Shown here: positions 9,606-18,521 of the stretch, in pieces
Position numbering within the stretch: position 1 is the stretch's first letter
Layout: every line of letters starts with the position of its first letter
From: Flavobacterium sp. HBTb2-11-1
Lineage (GTDB): Bacteria > Bacteroidota > Bacteroidia > Flavobacteriales > Flavobacteriaceae
Direction of reading: 5' to 3'
DNA length: 64,000 bases
Assembly: GCF_009826975.1 (NCBI RefSeq)
Contig: NZ_WUMO01000010.1
Coordinates: 92,812-156,811, forward strand
Made by a program: the position numbers and the translations under genes
The notes under the pieces: model-generated
The model's input: only the letters and a program-made list of their open reading frames with translations
Database searches by the model: none
What the model was told of the DNA's origin: nothing

Positions 9606-11129
9606 ATGAAAAAAATAATCATATTAACAGCAGCTTTTCTTGGTCTTGTTTTTACAGCTTGTGAAAACGAATTGGATCTAAACAGCCCGAATGATATTAC
9701 AGTTGACCAATATTGGAAAACTGAAAGCGATGCACAAGCCGGTGTAAACTCTATTTATGCCATGTTTTATAAAGACGGATTATGGGCAAGATGGATTTAT
9801 TTCCGTTTAGATTTAACTTCTGACGAAGGTTATAGCGTAAGCCCGTGGACAGAATTGGCAGATTGGACGAGATTCAACTACATCAATTATAATTTTTGGG
9901 AAGGAAATGCCGTAACGTGGAGAGATACTTACAAAGCTATCTTTAGATGTAATCAGGTTTTGGCGAATGTTCCGAATATTACTTTTCAAAATGAAGATGA
10001 TAAAAAGAAAATTATAGCTCAGGCAAAATTCTTTAGAGCAATGCATTATTACTATGCCGGAGTAATTTGGGAAGATGTTCCGTTGGTTTTAGATCCGTCT
10101 ACGCCAGCAGATTTGCCAAAGCAAGTAAAAGTAGCTGAAATCTGGGCTCAAGTAGAAAAAGACTTGAATGAAGCCTTTGAGGATTTGCCAAGAGATTGGT
10201 CAGCAGACCAGTTAGGAAGACCAGACAAAGGTGCTGCTAAAGCTTTTCTAGCAAAAGTTTATATGCAACAGCACAAATGGCCAGAAGCAAAAACGGCTTT
10301 AGAATTTTTAATTTCTGGAGCAGGAGCGAAGTACAGTTTGGTGTCTAACTACCGAGATAATTTTACGGATACAAATGAAAATAATGCTGAATCTGTTTTT
10401 GAAATCCAATTTGGAGACCAAAGAAAAGGTGGAACCGGTGAAGATCAAAATGCGGCAGTTTCTAGCAACCGTTCTCAGTTCTTCGCACCAAGAGGAATTG
10501 GATGGTCAGACGGGCAGGCGCGCATTTGGTTAGTTGATGCTTTTAAACAAGAAAACAATAAAGACGGAAAATTAGATGAAAGGTTAAGATGGACTTTATT
10601 CTATCCTCAATTATTAGCCGATTTCGGAGACAAAACCTACGGCAGAAACTGGGAATGGAACAATAATGAAGCTTGGTTTAGAAAAGGAAGCCGTGATTAT
10701 TACAGAAATAATGAGGATTATTACAGCCAAGTAAACTACAGATTGGTTCGTTATGCTGACATTTTATTGCGCTATGCGGAAGTTCTAAACGAATTGGGAA
10801 GCACTGCTCAAGCGTACCAATATGTTGATTTGGTAAGAGCTCGCGCCAATATGAATACATTGGCAACTGCGCATCCTGAAATTGGAAACGATCATGACAA
10901 ATTCCTAGAGCGTTTGAAAATGGAAAGAGTTTTGGAATTGTGCGGAGAAAGCGTTCGTTGGGAAGATTTAAAACGTTGGGGCGATTTAAATACTCAAGCT
11001 TCTGTTGATAAAATTGCGCTTCGTGATCCAGATTTTAAAAACTTCACAGTGGGCAAAAATCATAGAATGCCAATTCCGCAAAGCGATGTAGATAATAATC
11101 CAAATTTAGAGCAGAACTCTGGATATTAA
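9606..11129 (+). CDS. SusD/RagB-family surface glycan-binding lipoprotein
   Basis: A 507-residue lipoprotein: a short hydrophobic leader and lipobox LVFTAC with Cys19, followed by acidic ENELD, as expected of surface-exposed Bacteroidota lipoproteins. The N-terminal helical segment (DQYWKTESDAQAGVNSIYAM), TPR-like helices (AKAFLAKVYMQQHKWPEAK) and the C-terminal RYADILLRYAEVLNE and RVLELCGESVRWEDLKRWG blocks are standard SusD landmarks. SusD binds oligosaccharide on the cell surface and closes over the SusC barrel. The gene directly follows SusC. Ligand specificity cannot be read from the sequence. Confidence 0.97.
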   Translation: MKKIIILTAAFLGLVFTACENELDLNSPNDITVDQYWKTESDAQAGVNSIYAMFYKDGLWARWIYFRLDLTSDEGYSVSPWTELADWTRFNYINYNFWEGNAVTWRDTYKAIFRCNQVLANVPNITFQNEDDKKKIIAQAKFFRAMHYYYAGVIWEDVPLVLDPSTPADLPKQVKVAEIWAQVEKDLNEAFEDLPRDWSADQLGRPDKGAAKAFLAKVYMQQHKWPEAKTALEFLISGAGAKYSLVSNYRDNFTDTNENNAESVFEIQFGDQRKGGTGEDQNAAVSSNRSQFFAPRGIGWSDGQARIWLVDAFKQENNKDGKLDERLRWTLFYPQLLADFGDKTYGRNWEWNNNEAWFRKGSRDYYRNNEDYYSQVNYRLVRYADILLRYAEVLNELGSTAQAYQYVDLVRARANMNTLATAHPEIGNDHDKFLERLKMERVLELCGESVRWEDLKRWGDLNTQASVDKIALRDPDFKNFTVGKNHRMPIPQSDVDNNPNLEQNSGY

Positions 11130-11542
11130 CAATATGTATTTGGTGAAATTGAACAGAATTTAATTTTAACACATAGAAACATTCCCGATAGCTATCGGGA
11201 TTAGGAATCTATTAAAGGCGTTTCACTTAGAATAATATACATAGAACTATGTGTTAAAGCTTGCTTTTTCTATAATCTTAAGCAGAGCAATAAAAACCTA
11301 TGTTTCTATGTGTTAAAAATAATTTTTCATTCAACAAAATCTAATATAATCTGCTAAAATCTTTTAAAATCTGCGTGAAATACATTTTGCATTCTTTTTT
11401 CACGCAGATTGATACAGATCAAAGCAGATTTACACAGATTTAAATTCACCCAATACTTAAAAATTGATTTTTTTGGAATCAGATATAAAAGTCCGGTTCC
11501 CTTATCATAAAGAACGATTGTTCAAAAAAAATAAAATTTAGA
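11130..11542. repeat. Gene-free spacer with three inverted repeats after SusD
   Basis: No coding region is seen in these 413 bases. An 18-base perfect palindrome, TCCCGATAGCTATCGGGA, lies at 11183-11200. Bases 11164-11180 and 11302-11318 are 17-bp exact reverse complements that enclose it. Bases 11368-11380 and 11398-11410 form a 13-bp hairpin of the AATCTGCGTGAAA family. Together they may fold the transcript between SusCD and the enzyme genes, reducing read-through or protecting the SusCD mRNA end; that role is inference. Confidence 0.7.
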
Positions 11543-12718
11543 ATGAAGAAAGTAAAATTGTGTCTGACACTTGTGTTAGCAGGACTCGTATTGCTTAGCT
11601 GCAACAACAAAAAAAGTAATCCTGAAGAAAATAAAAGCGAAACTGTATCAATACAAAAAAGAGAAATCTGGACCAAAGAACAGGCCAATACATGGTATGC
11701 CGAACAGCCTTGGTTGGTTGGCGCAAATTATTCTCCTAGCACCGCTATAAATCAGTTAGAGATGTGGCAGGAAGACACATTCGACCCCAAAAGAATTGAT
11801 CAGGAATTGGGATGGGCCGAAAATTTAGGCATGAATGTAATGCGTGTGTATCTGCATGATTTATTGCATCAGCAGGATGCAGAAGGATTATATAAACGCA
11901 TGAATCAGTTTTTAGAAATTGCTGACAAACACCATATTAAAACCCTTTTCGTTTTGTTTGATTCTTGTTGGGATCCGTTCCCTGCATTAGGAAAACAGCG
12001 CGCACCAAAACCACATACGCATAATTCGGGTTGGGTGCAGTCTCCGGGACAAAAAGCGCTTCAGGACAAAACACAATATCCGCGTTTAGAAAAATATGTG
12101 AAAGAAACTGTTTCAAAGTTCAAAGATGACAAACGTATTTTGGGTTGGGATGTTTGGAATGAACCCGATAATATGACAGGACCATCTTACGAAAAAGTAG
12201 AAATTAAAAACAAAGTCGATTTGGTTCTGCCACTTTTGAAAAATGTTTTTGTTTGGGCAAGATCTAGTAATCCGTCACAGCCATTGACTTCTGGAGTTTG
12301 GGTTGGAGATTGGAGCGACGAGGCTAAAATGAAGCCCATGCATAAAATGCAGATCGAGCAGTCTGATATTATTTCTTTCCACAATTACAACATGCCTCAA
12401 GATTTCGAAAAAGTAATCAAACAATTGCAGCGCTACGGAAAACCCTTAATCTGTACAGAATATATGGCAAGACCAAACGGAAGTACTTTCGAAGGATTTT
12501 TGCCTCTTGCCAGAAAATACAATGTTGGTATGATCAACTGGGGATTTGTGGATGGAAAAACACAAACCAAACACGCTTGGGACAGTTGGACAAAAACGTA
12601 CACGGCCGAACCAAAATTGTGGTTTCATGAGATATTGCACACAGACGGAACGCCATACATAAAAGCTGAAACTGATCTGATTAAGAAAATGACGGCTGGA
12701 GCAAATCAAAAGAATTAG
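11543..12718 (+). CDS. GH5-like (beta/alpha)8 glycoside hydrolase, lipoprotein
   Basis: 391 residues with a lipobox ending LLSC (Cys20) and a retaining clan GH-A fold. Features include LGMNVMRVYLHD in an early strand, TLFVLFDSCWDPF, the acid/base Glu207 in WDVWNEPDN and the likely nucleophile Glu306 in CTEYMARP. Relatives are often labelled cellulase-family or 1,4-beta-xylanase, but that name does not fix the substrate. As a lipoprotein it probably sits at the outer membrane and trims or cleaves the glycan backbone near SusCD. It is the only likely endo-acting enzyme of the locus, and the first enzyme gene downstream of SusD, after a 413-base repeat-rich spacer. The exact GH family assignment is uncertain. 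Confidence 0.82.
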   Translation: MKKVKLCLTLVLAGLVLLSCNNKKSNPEENKSETVSIQKREIWTKEQANTWYAEQPWLVGANYSPSTAINQLEMWQEDTFDPKRIDQELGWAENLGMNVMRVYLHDLLHQQDAEGLYKRMNQFLEIADKHHIKTLFVLFDSCWDPFPALGKQRAPKPHTHNSGWVQSPGQKALQDKTQYPRLEKYVKETVSKFKDDKRILGWDVWNEPDNMTGPSYEKVEIKNKVDLVLPLLKNVFVWARSSNPSQPLTSGVWVGDWSDEAKMKPMHKMQIEQSDIISFHNYNMPQDFEKVIKQLQRYGKPLICTEYMARPNGSTFEGFLPLARKYNVGMINWGFVDGKTQTKHAWDSWTKTYTAEPKLWFHEILHTDGTPYIKAETDLIKKMTAGANQKN

Positions 12719-12745
12719 ATAATGTGTCAATTTGATAATTAGATA

Positions 12746-12816
12746 TTTTTTTGCCACAGATTTCACAGATTAAAATGATTAAATCCTCTCAAATCCTTTA
12801 ATCTGTGGCAAAAAAA
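12746..12816. repeat. Inverted repeat of the AATCTGTGGCAAA family
   Basis: Bases 12746-12762 and 12800-12816 are exact 17-bp reverse complements, with T- and A-runs at the outer ends. The structure sits 27 bases after the GH5-like stop codon, where it can serve as a bidirectional terminator. Related arms occur at 35505-35571. Confidence 0.7.
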
Positions 12817-12873
12817 AATAATTAGTGAAAATTAGTGGAATTCGTGGCAAAAAAAACTAAAAACGTATCAGCA

Positions 12874-13914
12874 ATGAAAACACACAAAATAAAACAGCTC
12901 CTTTTACTGACGACAATTCTAGTTGGATTTTCCGTGAATGCGCAACAGCCAGACCCACCCGGACAAGTAAAAGGAAACGAAAAACCTAAAAACGAAGCCT
13001 ATCTGTTTGCGCACATGACGCATAACGATTATGGCAGATTGTATTATTCGGTTAGTTTGGACGGACTTCATTGGGAAAATCTAAACAACGGAAAACGCGT
13101 TTTTGAAGAATACAAAGGTCATCCCGACATTTGTAAAGGGCCAGACGGAAAATATTATATCGCGGGAAATACTGGGGATGATGCAAAAGCAATCAATATC
13201 TGGGTTTCGGATGATTTGATTACTTGGAAAAAGCATGCCGATTATACACCAGATTTGAAAAGTACGCCCGATTATTCAAACGCTTTACAGCGAATTGGCG
13301 CTCCAAAATTGTATTATGATGAGCCTTCTAAAAAGTTTATTATGACTTGGCATACGCCACATCTGGAAGGGACGAAAGAAGACGGAGAACGCTACTGGGC
13401 AAGTCAGCGAACTTTGTATGTTTTATCTAAAGATTTAAAAACTTTTGAAGGAACTCCAAAACGTTTATTCGACTGGGATATGGGAACAATTGATGTTTTT
13501 ATTCGTAAAGTCGGCGATTCCTATTACGCCGTGATTAAAGACGAAACGTATCCAACTTTGTATTGGACAACGGGAAAAACCATCCGAATTGCCAAATCAA
13601 AAAATCTTTTAGGACCTTATTCTTTGCCCCAGCAATCTATCAGTCCAAACTTTAGAGAAGCGCCAATGCTGATTCCTTCTCCAGATGACAAAATATGGTA
13701 TATGTATTACGAACAATATCCAGGTGTTTCATACGGATTATCAATTGCAGATAACTTAAACGGACCTTGGTTTCAAGCCTCAGGCTATACTTTTTTCTCC
13801 GATTGGGACAAATACAGCCTTCCAGAAAAAGTACGTCACGGCTGTATGATTACAATCTCTAAAAAAGAATACGACAACTTGGTGAAGAAATTCGGTCTTA
13901 CGAAGAAGTTATGA
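12874..13914 (+). CDS. GH43-type five-bladed propeller glycosidase, secreted
   Basis: 346 residues from ATG 12874. An in-frame GTG at 12835 would add 13 residues encoded by repeat-like sequence and would spoil the signal peptide (residues 1-23, ending VNAQ). Propeller blades recur as DGLHWENL, DDLITWKKH and DGKYYIAGN. A GH43-like acidic triad can be proposed: Asp85 in GHPDICKG, Asp207 in GTIDVF and Glu262 in REAPM. GH43-clan enzymes are inverting exo- or endo-acting arabinosidases, xylosidases or galactosidases. This member is divergent and could belong to a neighbouring propeller family. It lacks a lipobox and is probably periplasmic. Its position inside the PUL supports a role in glycan trimming. 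Confidence 0.8.
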   Translation: MKTHKIKQLLLLTTILVGFSVNAQQPDPPGQVKGNEKPKNEAYLFAHMTHNDYGRLYYSVSLDGLHWENLNNGKRVFEEYKGHPDICKGPDGKYYIAGNTGDDAKAINIWVSDDLITWKKHADYTPDLKSTPDYSNALQRIGAPKLYYDEPSKKFIMTWHTPHLEGTKEDGERYWASQRTLYVLSKDLKTFEGTPKRLFDWDMGTIDVFIRKVGDSYYAVIKDETYPTLYWTTGKTIRIAKSKNLLGPYSLPQQSISPNFREAPMLIPSPDDKIWYMYYEQYPGVSYGLSIADNLNGPWFQASGYTFFSDWDKYSLPEKVRHGCMITISKKEYDNLVKKFGLTKKL

Positions 13915-14018
13915 GTTAGAAGTTAGAAGTTAGAAGTTATGGGTGTTCTGCTGTAATGATTACCTAGTTATTTATTGAGGAATAAAATAACAATTGGTAA
14001 GAACTCATAACTTCTAAC
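13915..14018. repeat. Tandem GTTAGAA heptads and an inverted copy
   Basis: Three exact GTTAGAA units run from 13915 to 13935 directly after the stop codon. Bases 13929-13941 are repeated as an exact reverse complement at 14006-14018. This is low-complexity intergenic repeat sequence that could form a weak hairpin. Confidence 0.6.
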
Positions 14019-14070
14019 TAAAAACTCAAAACTCCAAAAAAATGGTTAGTTAAGTTAGTTTAGTTCAGTA

Positions 14071-14104
14071 ATTATCGGGCTTATGTGGAGATAAGCCCGG
14101 TAAT
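14071..14104 (+). terminator. Hairpin upstream of the GH2 gene
   Basis: Bases 14071-14084 pair with 14091-14104 over 14 bp (one G-T pair), with a six-base loop. The GC-rich core is CGGGCTTAT/ATAAGCCCG. A short T-rich tail follows. It lies 57 bases before the next start and may attenuate transcription into the GH2 gene. Confidence 0.55.
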
Positions 14105-14160
14105 TCATTTTGATTCAGAAGAAAATCATGGCATTCGTTGAATGTCTAAAAATATAGAAC

Positions 14161-15969
14161 ATGAAAAGAAAAAGCATCCTTTTTTTAGCCTTGTTTTCCC
14201 TTTTTGCTGTAAATGCGCAATGGAAACCGCAAGGAGATAAAATCAAAACTAAATGGGCAGAGCAGGTTGATCCGAAGAAAACTTTACCCGAATATCCCCG
14301 TCCGATTATGGAGCGCGGCCAATGGAAAAATCTGAATGGTTTGTGGAATTATAGCATTCAGGAATTCGGAAAAGCCGCGCCTTCAAAATATGACGGGCAG
14401 ATTCTGGTTCCGTTTGCGGCTGAATCGAGTTTATCAGGCGTGATGAAAGAAGTTGGTGCTAAAAATGAACTTTGGTACGAAACTCAATTTTCGATTGAAT
14501 CGGGCTGGAATGGAAAAAACATTCTCTTGCATTTCGGAGCTGTTGATTGGAGGACAGAAGTTTTTATCAATGATGTAAAAGTCGGTTCGCATACGGGAGG
14601 ATATACGCCATTTTCATTTGACATTACGCCTTTTATTCAAAAAGGAAAAAGCCAAAAGCTGGTTGTAAAAGTTTGGGATCCATCCAATGATGGCCCTCAA
14701 CCAAGAGGAAAACAAGTCAAGAATCCGGAAGGAATCTGGTATACACCCGTTACCGGAATCTGGCAGACGGTTTGGATTGAGCCTGTAAATGCTAAAAACA
14801 TCTCAGCATTAAAAACAACGCCAAATATTGATCAAAATACAATCAGCATAAAAGCTGAGGTAAATGGAGCAGAAAAAGGCGATTTGGTAGAAGTTTCTGT
14901 TTTTGATAACGGAAAAGAAATTGCAAAAGAAAAAGCCGTAATTGGAGAAAGTAATGATATTGTATTGATTGCGCCAAAATTGTGGTCACCTGAAAGTCCG
15001 TTTTTATATCAGACTAAAATTCGCTTAATCAGCAAAACTAAAGTAGTTGATGAGGTGAAAAGCTACTTTGCGATGCGAAAAATTTCATCAAAACGTGATG
15101 AAAACGGAATAATGAGAATGCAGCTGAACAACAAAGATTATTTCCAATTTGGACCTTTAGACCAAGGCTGGTGGCCAGACGGATTGTATACAGCGCCAAC
15201 AGATGAAGCTTTGAAATATGATATTGTTAAAACCAAAGAATTAGGATTTAATATGATTCGTAAACACGTAAAAGTAGAGCCAGAGCGTTGGTATACGCAT
15301 TGCGATCAGTTAGGAATTCTGGTTTGGCAAGATATGCCAAGCGGAGACGATCAGCCGATTTGGCAAAACAGAAAGTATTTTGAAGGAACAGAATTACAGC
15401 GTTCGGCAAAATCGGAAGAAATCTACAGAAAAGAATGGAGAGAGATTATGGATCATTTGTATTCTTATCCAAGTATTGTCGTTTGGGTTCCGTTTAACGA
15501 AGCATGGGGACAATTTAAAACCGTTGAAATTACCGAATGGACAAAAAATCACGATTCAACGCGTTTAATTAATTCTGCAAGCGGTGGAAATCACTTTCAA
15601 ACTGGGGATATTTTGGATTTGCATAATTATCCAGGGCCAGAAATGTATTTGTATGATGCGAGAAGAGTTACAGTCTTAGGAGAGTATGGCGGAATCGGAC
15701 TTCCACTAGAAGGACATCTTTGGAGAGCAAATGACAACTGGGGTTACATCAAATTTAAAAATGAGGCAGAAGTTACCGCCGAATATAAAAAGTACGCGGA
15801 AATGCTTCGAAAATACGTTAAAACGGGATTCTCGGCTGCAGTCTATACTCAAACAACAGATGTTGAAGGCGAAGTAAACGGTTTTATGACCTACGACAGA
15901 AAAGTGGATAAAATGGATTTTAAAGTGGTGAATAAGATTAATACGGAGGTTATCAATGCTTTGAATTAG
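14161..15969 (+). CDS. Glycoside hydrolase family 2 enzyme (beta-galactosidase-like), secreted
   Basis: 602 residues with a signal peptide cleaved after VNAQ (~20). A sugar-binding jelly roll (~45-215; NLNGLWNYSI, FGAVDWRTEVFINDVKVG), an immunoglobulin-like domain (~215-310) and a TIM barrel follow in GH2 order. The acid/base is Glu447 in PFNEAWGQF and the nucleophile Glu508 in LGEYGGIG. At 602 residues it is shorter than E. coli LacZ and lacks the C-terminal domains, as in many GH2 enzymes of PULs. Likely substrates are beta-galactoside, beta-glucuronide or arabinopyranoside ends; which of these is unknown. It is probably periplasmic and acts on imported oligosaccharides with the flanking GH43 enzymes. 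Confidence 0.9.
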   Translation: MKRKSILFLALFSLFAVNAQWKPQGDKIKTKWAEQVDPKKTLPEYPRPIMERGQWKNLNGLWNYSIQEFGKAAPSKYDGQILVPFAAESSLSGVMKEVGAKNELWYETQFSIESGWNGKNILLHFGAVDWRTEVFINDVKVGSHTGGYTPFSFDITPFIQKGKSQKLVVKVWDPSNDGPQPRGKQVKNPEGIWYTPVTGIWQTVWIEPVNAKNISALKTTPNIDQNTISIKAEVNGAEKGDLVEVSVFDNGKEIAKEKAVIGESNDIVLIAPKLWSPESPFLYQTKIRLISKTKVVDEVKSYFAMRKISSKRDENGIMRMQLNNKDYFQFGPLDQGWWPDGLYTAPTDEALKYDIVKTKELGFNMIRKHVKVEPERWYTHCDQLGILVWQDMPSGDDQPIWQNRKYFEGTELQRSAKSEEIYRKEWREIMDHLYSYPSIVVWVPFNEAWGQFKTVEITEWTKNHDSTRLINSASGGNHFQTGDILDLHNYPGPEMYLYDARRVTVLGEYGGIGLPLEGHLWRANDNWGYIKFKNEAEVTAEYKKYAEMLRKYVKTGFSAAVYTQTTDVEGEVNGFMTYDRKVDKMDFKVVNKINTEVINALN

Positions 15970-15984
15970 AGTTAATTTTATTTC

Positions 15985-16046
15985 TCCCGCAGATTTGGCA
16001 GATTACGCTGATAAAAAATAACTGCAAAATCTGCGAAATCTGAGAC
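15985..16046. repeat. Imperfect inverted repeat of AATCTG units
   Basis: CGCAGATTTGGCAGATT near 15988-16005 is mirrored imperfectly by AAATCTGCGAAATCTGAG near 16026-16043. It belongs to the same loose family as the elements near 11368, 12746, 35505 and 60857. Confidence 0.5.
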
Positions 16047-16076
16047 AAAATTCAAAAGACTAACAAAAAACTAAAA

Positions 16077-17099
16077 ATGAAAAAATATTTAATCCTTCTA
16101 CTTTTCACGATAATAAGTTTTGCACAGCAGAAAACATTTACTAATCCAATTCTTCCATCGGGGGCAGATCCTTATAGCACGTATTACAAAGGCTATTATT
16201 ACTACACGAACACACTTGGAAACAAATTGGTTTTGTGGAAAACAAAAGATCTTTCAGATATTAAAAATGCAGAAAGCAAAGTTATTTGGACACCGCCAAA
16301 AGGAACTGATTATTCAGCAGAAATCTGGGCGCCAGAGTTTCATATCATCAACGGGAAATGGTATTGCTATTTCGCTGCAGATAATGGAGATAACAACAAT
16401 CACAGGATGTATGTTTTAGAAAATAAATCTTCAGATCCGTTTAAAGGGAATTTCCAATTTAAAGGCAAAATCGCTGCAAAAACCGATAAATGGGCCATTG
16501 ACGGAAATGTATTCGAATATAAAAAACAGCTGTACATGATTTGGGCTGGCTGGGAAGGCGACAAAAACGGTCAGCAGAACATTTACATTGCTAAAATGAA
16601 AAATCCGCTTGAAATTGATGGTGATCGCGTTATGATTTCTGCGCCAACAAATGATTGGGAGACACATGGTACTTTGCACGATGATGTGAATCCGCCACAG
16701 GTCAATGTAAACGAAGGCCCGCAGTTTTTAGAAAAAAACGGCAAAATTTTTATTGTGTTTTCTGCCAGCGGCTGTTGGACTGATTTCTATGCTTTAGGAT
16801 TGCTGACTTTCAATGGCGGAGATAATTTGCTGGATCCTTCAGCTTGGAAAAAATCTCCTGAACCCATTTTCAAACAATCAGAAAAAAATAAAGTTTACGC
16901 GCCAGGACATAATTCGTTCTTTAAATCTCCCGACGGAAAAGAAGATTGGATTTTATATCACGCTAATTCCAATCCAGGCGAAGGTTGCGGCAATAAAAGA
17001 TCGCCAAGAATGCAGAAAATTGATTGGGATTCCAACGGATTTCCAGTTTTAGGTGAGCCAATTAGTGAAGGAGTGCCATTGGCTATTCCATCGAAATAA
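16077..17099 (+). CDS. GH43 glycosidase, probable exo-alpha-L-arabinofuranosidase, secreted
   Basis: 340 residues with a short signal peptide ending ISFAQ (~16). The GH43 triad is clear: Asp31 in PSGADPYS as general base, Asp142 in AIDGNV as pKa modulator and Glu213 in NEGPQF as general acid. The opening FTNPILPSGADPYSTYY and the late PGHNSFF and CGNKRSPRMQKIDW blocks resemble the GH43 branch that includes exo-1,5-alpha-L-arabinofuranosidases. The family assignment is firm; the precise activity is inferred from resemblance only. The gene sits 107 bases after GH2 and 49 bases before the mutarotase gene and is probably co-transcribed with it. Confidence 0.92.
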   Translation: MKKYLILLLFTIISFAQQKTFTNPILPSGADPYSTYYKGYYYYTNTLGNKLVLWKTKDLSDIKNAESKVIWTPPKGTDYSAEIWAPEFHIINGKWYCYFAADNGDNNNHRMYVLENKSSDPFKGNFQFKGKIAAKTDKWAIDGNVFEYKKQLYMIWAGWEGDKNGQQNIYIAKMKNPLEIDGDRVMISAPTNDWETHGTLHDDVNPPQVNVNEGPQFLEKNGKIFIVFSASGCWTDFYALGLLTFNGGDNLLDPSAWKKSPEPIFKQSEKNKVYAPGHNSFFKSPDGKEDWILYHANSNPGEGCGNKRSPRMQKIDWDSNGFPVLGEPISEGVPLAIPSK

Positions 17100-17110
17100 A
17101 AAAATAATCG

Positions 17111-17145
17111 GAGGATGAGATTGCTTCGTTCCTCGCAATGACATA
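17111..17145. repeat. Short dispersed repeat with GCTTCGTTCCTCGC core
   Basis: The 49-base gap between GH43 and the mutarotase gene consists largely of GATTGCTTCGTTCCTCGCAATGAC. It contains the small hairpin ATTGC/GCAAT. A related TCGTTCCTC element ends the window near 63990, with an inverted relative near 63917. Confidence 0.55.
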
Positions 17146-17148
17146 AAA

Positions 17149-18324
17149 ATGAAAAATATTCAAATTGCTGCAGTTTTGTTGCTTGTGCTTTTTCAATTCA
17201 ATTGTAAAGACAGCAAAAAAGAAAATACAGTTTCAAAAGATAAGCCTGAAATAGCTTCAGATTCTATAAAAACGGTTTTAGAAACTAAAAACTTTGATAC
17301 TATCATTGATGGTAAAAAAGTCGGTTTGTATTGGATAGAAAACAAAGATGTGAAAGCTGCTTTTACCAACTATGGCGGGCGATTGATAGGTTTGTGGGTT
17401 AAGGATAAAAACGGAAAATCAACCGATGTTGTAGTCGGAATGAATAGCGTAAAAGGTTTTAAAAACTCAACAGAACCTTACTTTGGCGCTACAATTGGAA
17501 GAGTAGGCAACAGAGTTGCATTAGGCAAGTTTACGCTTGAAGGAAAGCCATATCAAATTCCGCTAAACAATGGGAAAAATGCTTTGCACGGTGGTGCAAA
17601 AGGGTTTCAGGACGTTGTTTGGAATGCTGAAAAGACTAATGAGAAGAGTTTGGTATTTACTTATGTTTCGGCAGATGGAGAACAAGGTTTTCCTGGAAAT
17701 TTAAATGTAAAAGTAACTTATTCTATTACAGATGATAATGCAGTTAGAATGGAATATGAAGCAACTACAGATAAAACTACAATTGTAAACTTAACGAATC
17801 ACGCTTTTTTTAATTTGAATGGAGAGGGAAGCGGCACGATTTTAAATCACGAATTGCAGATTTACGGAGATAAATTTACACCAGTTGATGAAGGTTTGAT
17901 TCCGACCGGAGAATTAAAATCAGTTAAGAATACGCCATTTGATTTTACTTCAAAACATACCATTGGAGAAAGAATTGAAAATAAAGAGGAACAGCTGAAA
18001 TTTGGAAAAGGCTATGATCACAATTATGTGTTGAATACCGATAAAAAAGATGGTTTTGTTCATGCCGCAACGATAAAAGGAAATATCTCAGGTATTACTT
18101 TAGATATATTTACAGAAGAGCCTGGATTACAATTTTATAGCGGAAACTTTATGCAAAGTAAAAACACCTTTAAATCAGGCGCTAAAGACGATTTTAGAAC
18201 GGCTTTTGCTTTAGAAACCCAGCATTTTCCAGATGCTCCAAATCAGCCAAAATTCCCTCAGATAACGTTAAAAGCAGGAGAGAAGTACCATACCGTTTCT
18301 TTGTATAAATTTTCGGCTAAATAG
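17149..18324 (+). CDS. Aldose 1-epimerase (galactose mutarotase), lipoprotein
   Basis: 391 residues that interconvert alpha and beta anomers of a released aldose. A lipobox (Cys19 in FQFNC) and a charged linker precede the GalM beta-sandwich from about residue 45. Key residues are present: His147 in NALHGGA, His218 in NLTNHAFFNL as catalytic acid, and Glu356 in ALETQHFPD as catalytic base. Most GalM proteins are cytoplasmic. Lipid-anchored ones are usual in Bacteroidota PULs, where they condition sugars outside the inner membrane. The gene lies between two GH43 genes, so arabinose or galactose are the expected substrates. Confidence 0.94.
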   Translation: MKNIQIAAVLLLVLFQFNCKDSKKENTVSKDKPEIASDSIKTVLETKNFDTIIDGKKVGLYWIENKDVKAAFTNYGGRLIGLWVKDKNGKSTDVVVGMNSVKGFKNSTEPYFGATIGRVGNRVALGKFTLEGKPYQIPLNNGKNALHGGAKGFQDVVWNAEKTNEKSLVFTYVSADGEQGFPGNLNVKVTYSITDDNAVRMEYEATTDKTTIVNLTNHAFFNLNGEGSGTILNHELQIYGDKFTPVDEGLIPTGELKSVKNTPFDFTSKHTIGERIENKEEQLKFGKGYDHNYVLNTDKKDGFVHAATIKGNISGITLDIFTEEPGLQFYSGNFMQSKNTFKSGAKDDFRTAFALETQHFPDAPNQPKFPQITLKAGEKYHTVSLYKFSAK

Positions 18325-18521
18325 TAATGAGTTTTGAGTTGGAAATTAGGAGTTGGAAAACGTTATGGGAAAGACTTTTTTTTGAAAAATAAAAAAGGAG
18401 TTTTTTGAAGCTCAATGACGAATTTTTAACAAAATTTGTATCATAGAGGTTTTCTATAATAATGTTTTAACTATTTGATTTTTAGTTTTTAAATTGGATT
18501 AATTAAATAAAAAGTTTAATA

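Noticed and set aside
12835..12873. GTG start extending the propeller glycosidase by 13 residues
   Set aside because: The extension is encoded by repeat-like sequence and would disrupt a good signal peptide beginning at ATG 12874.
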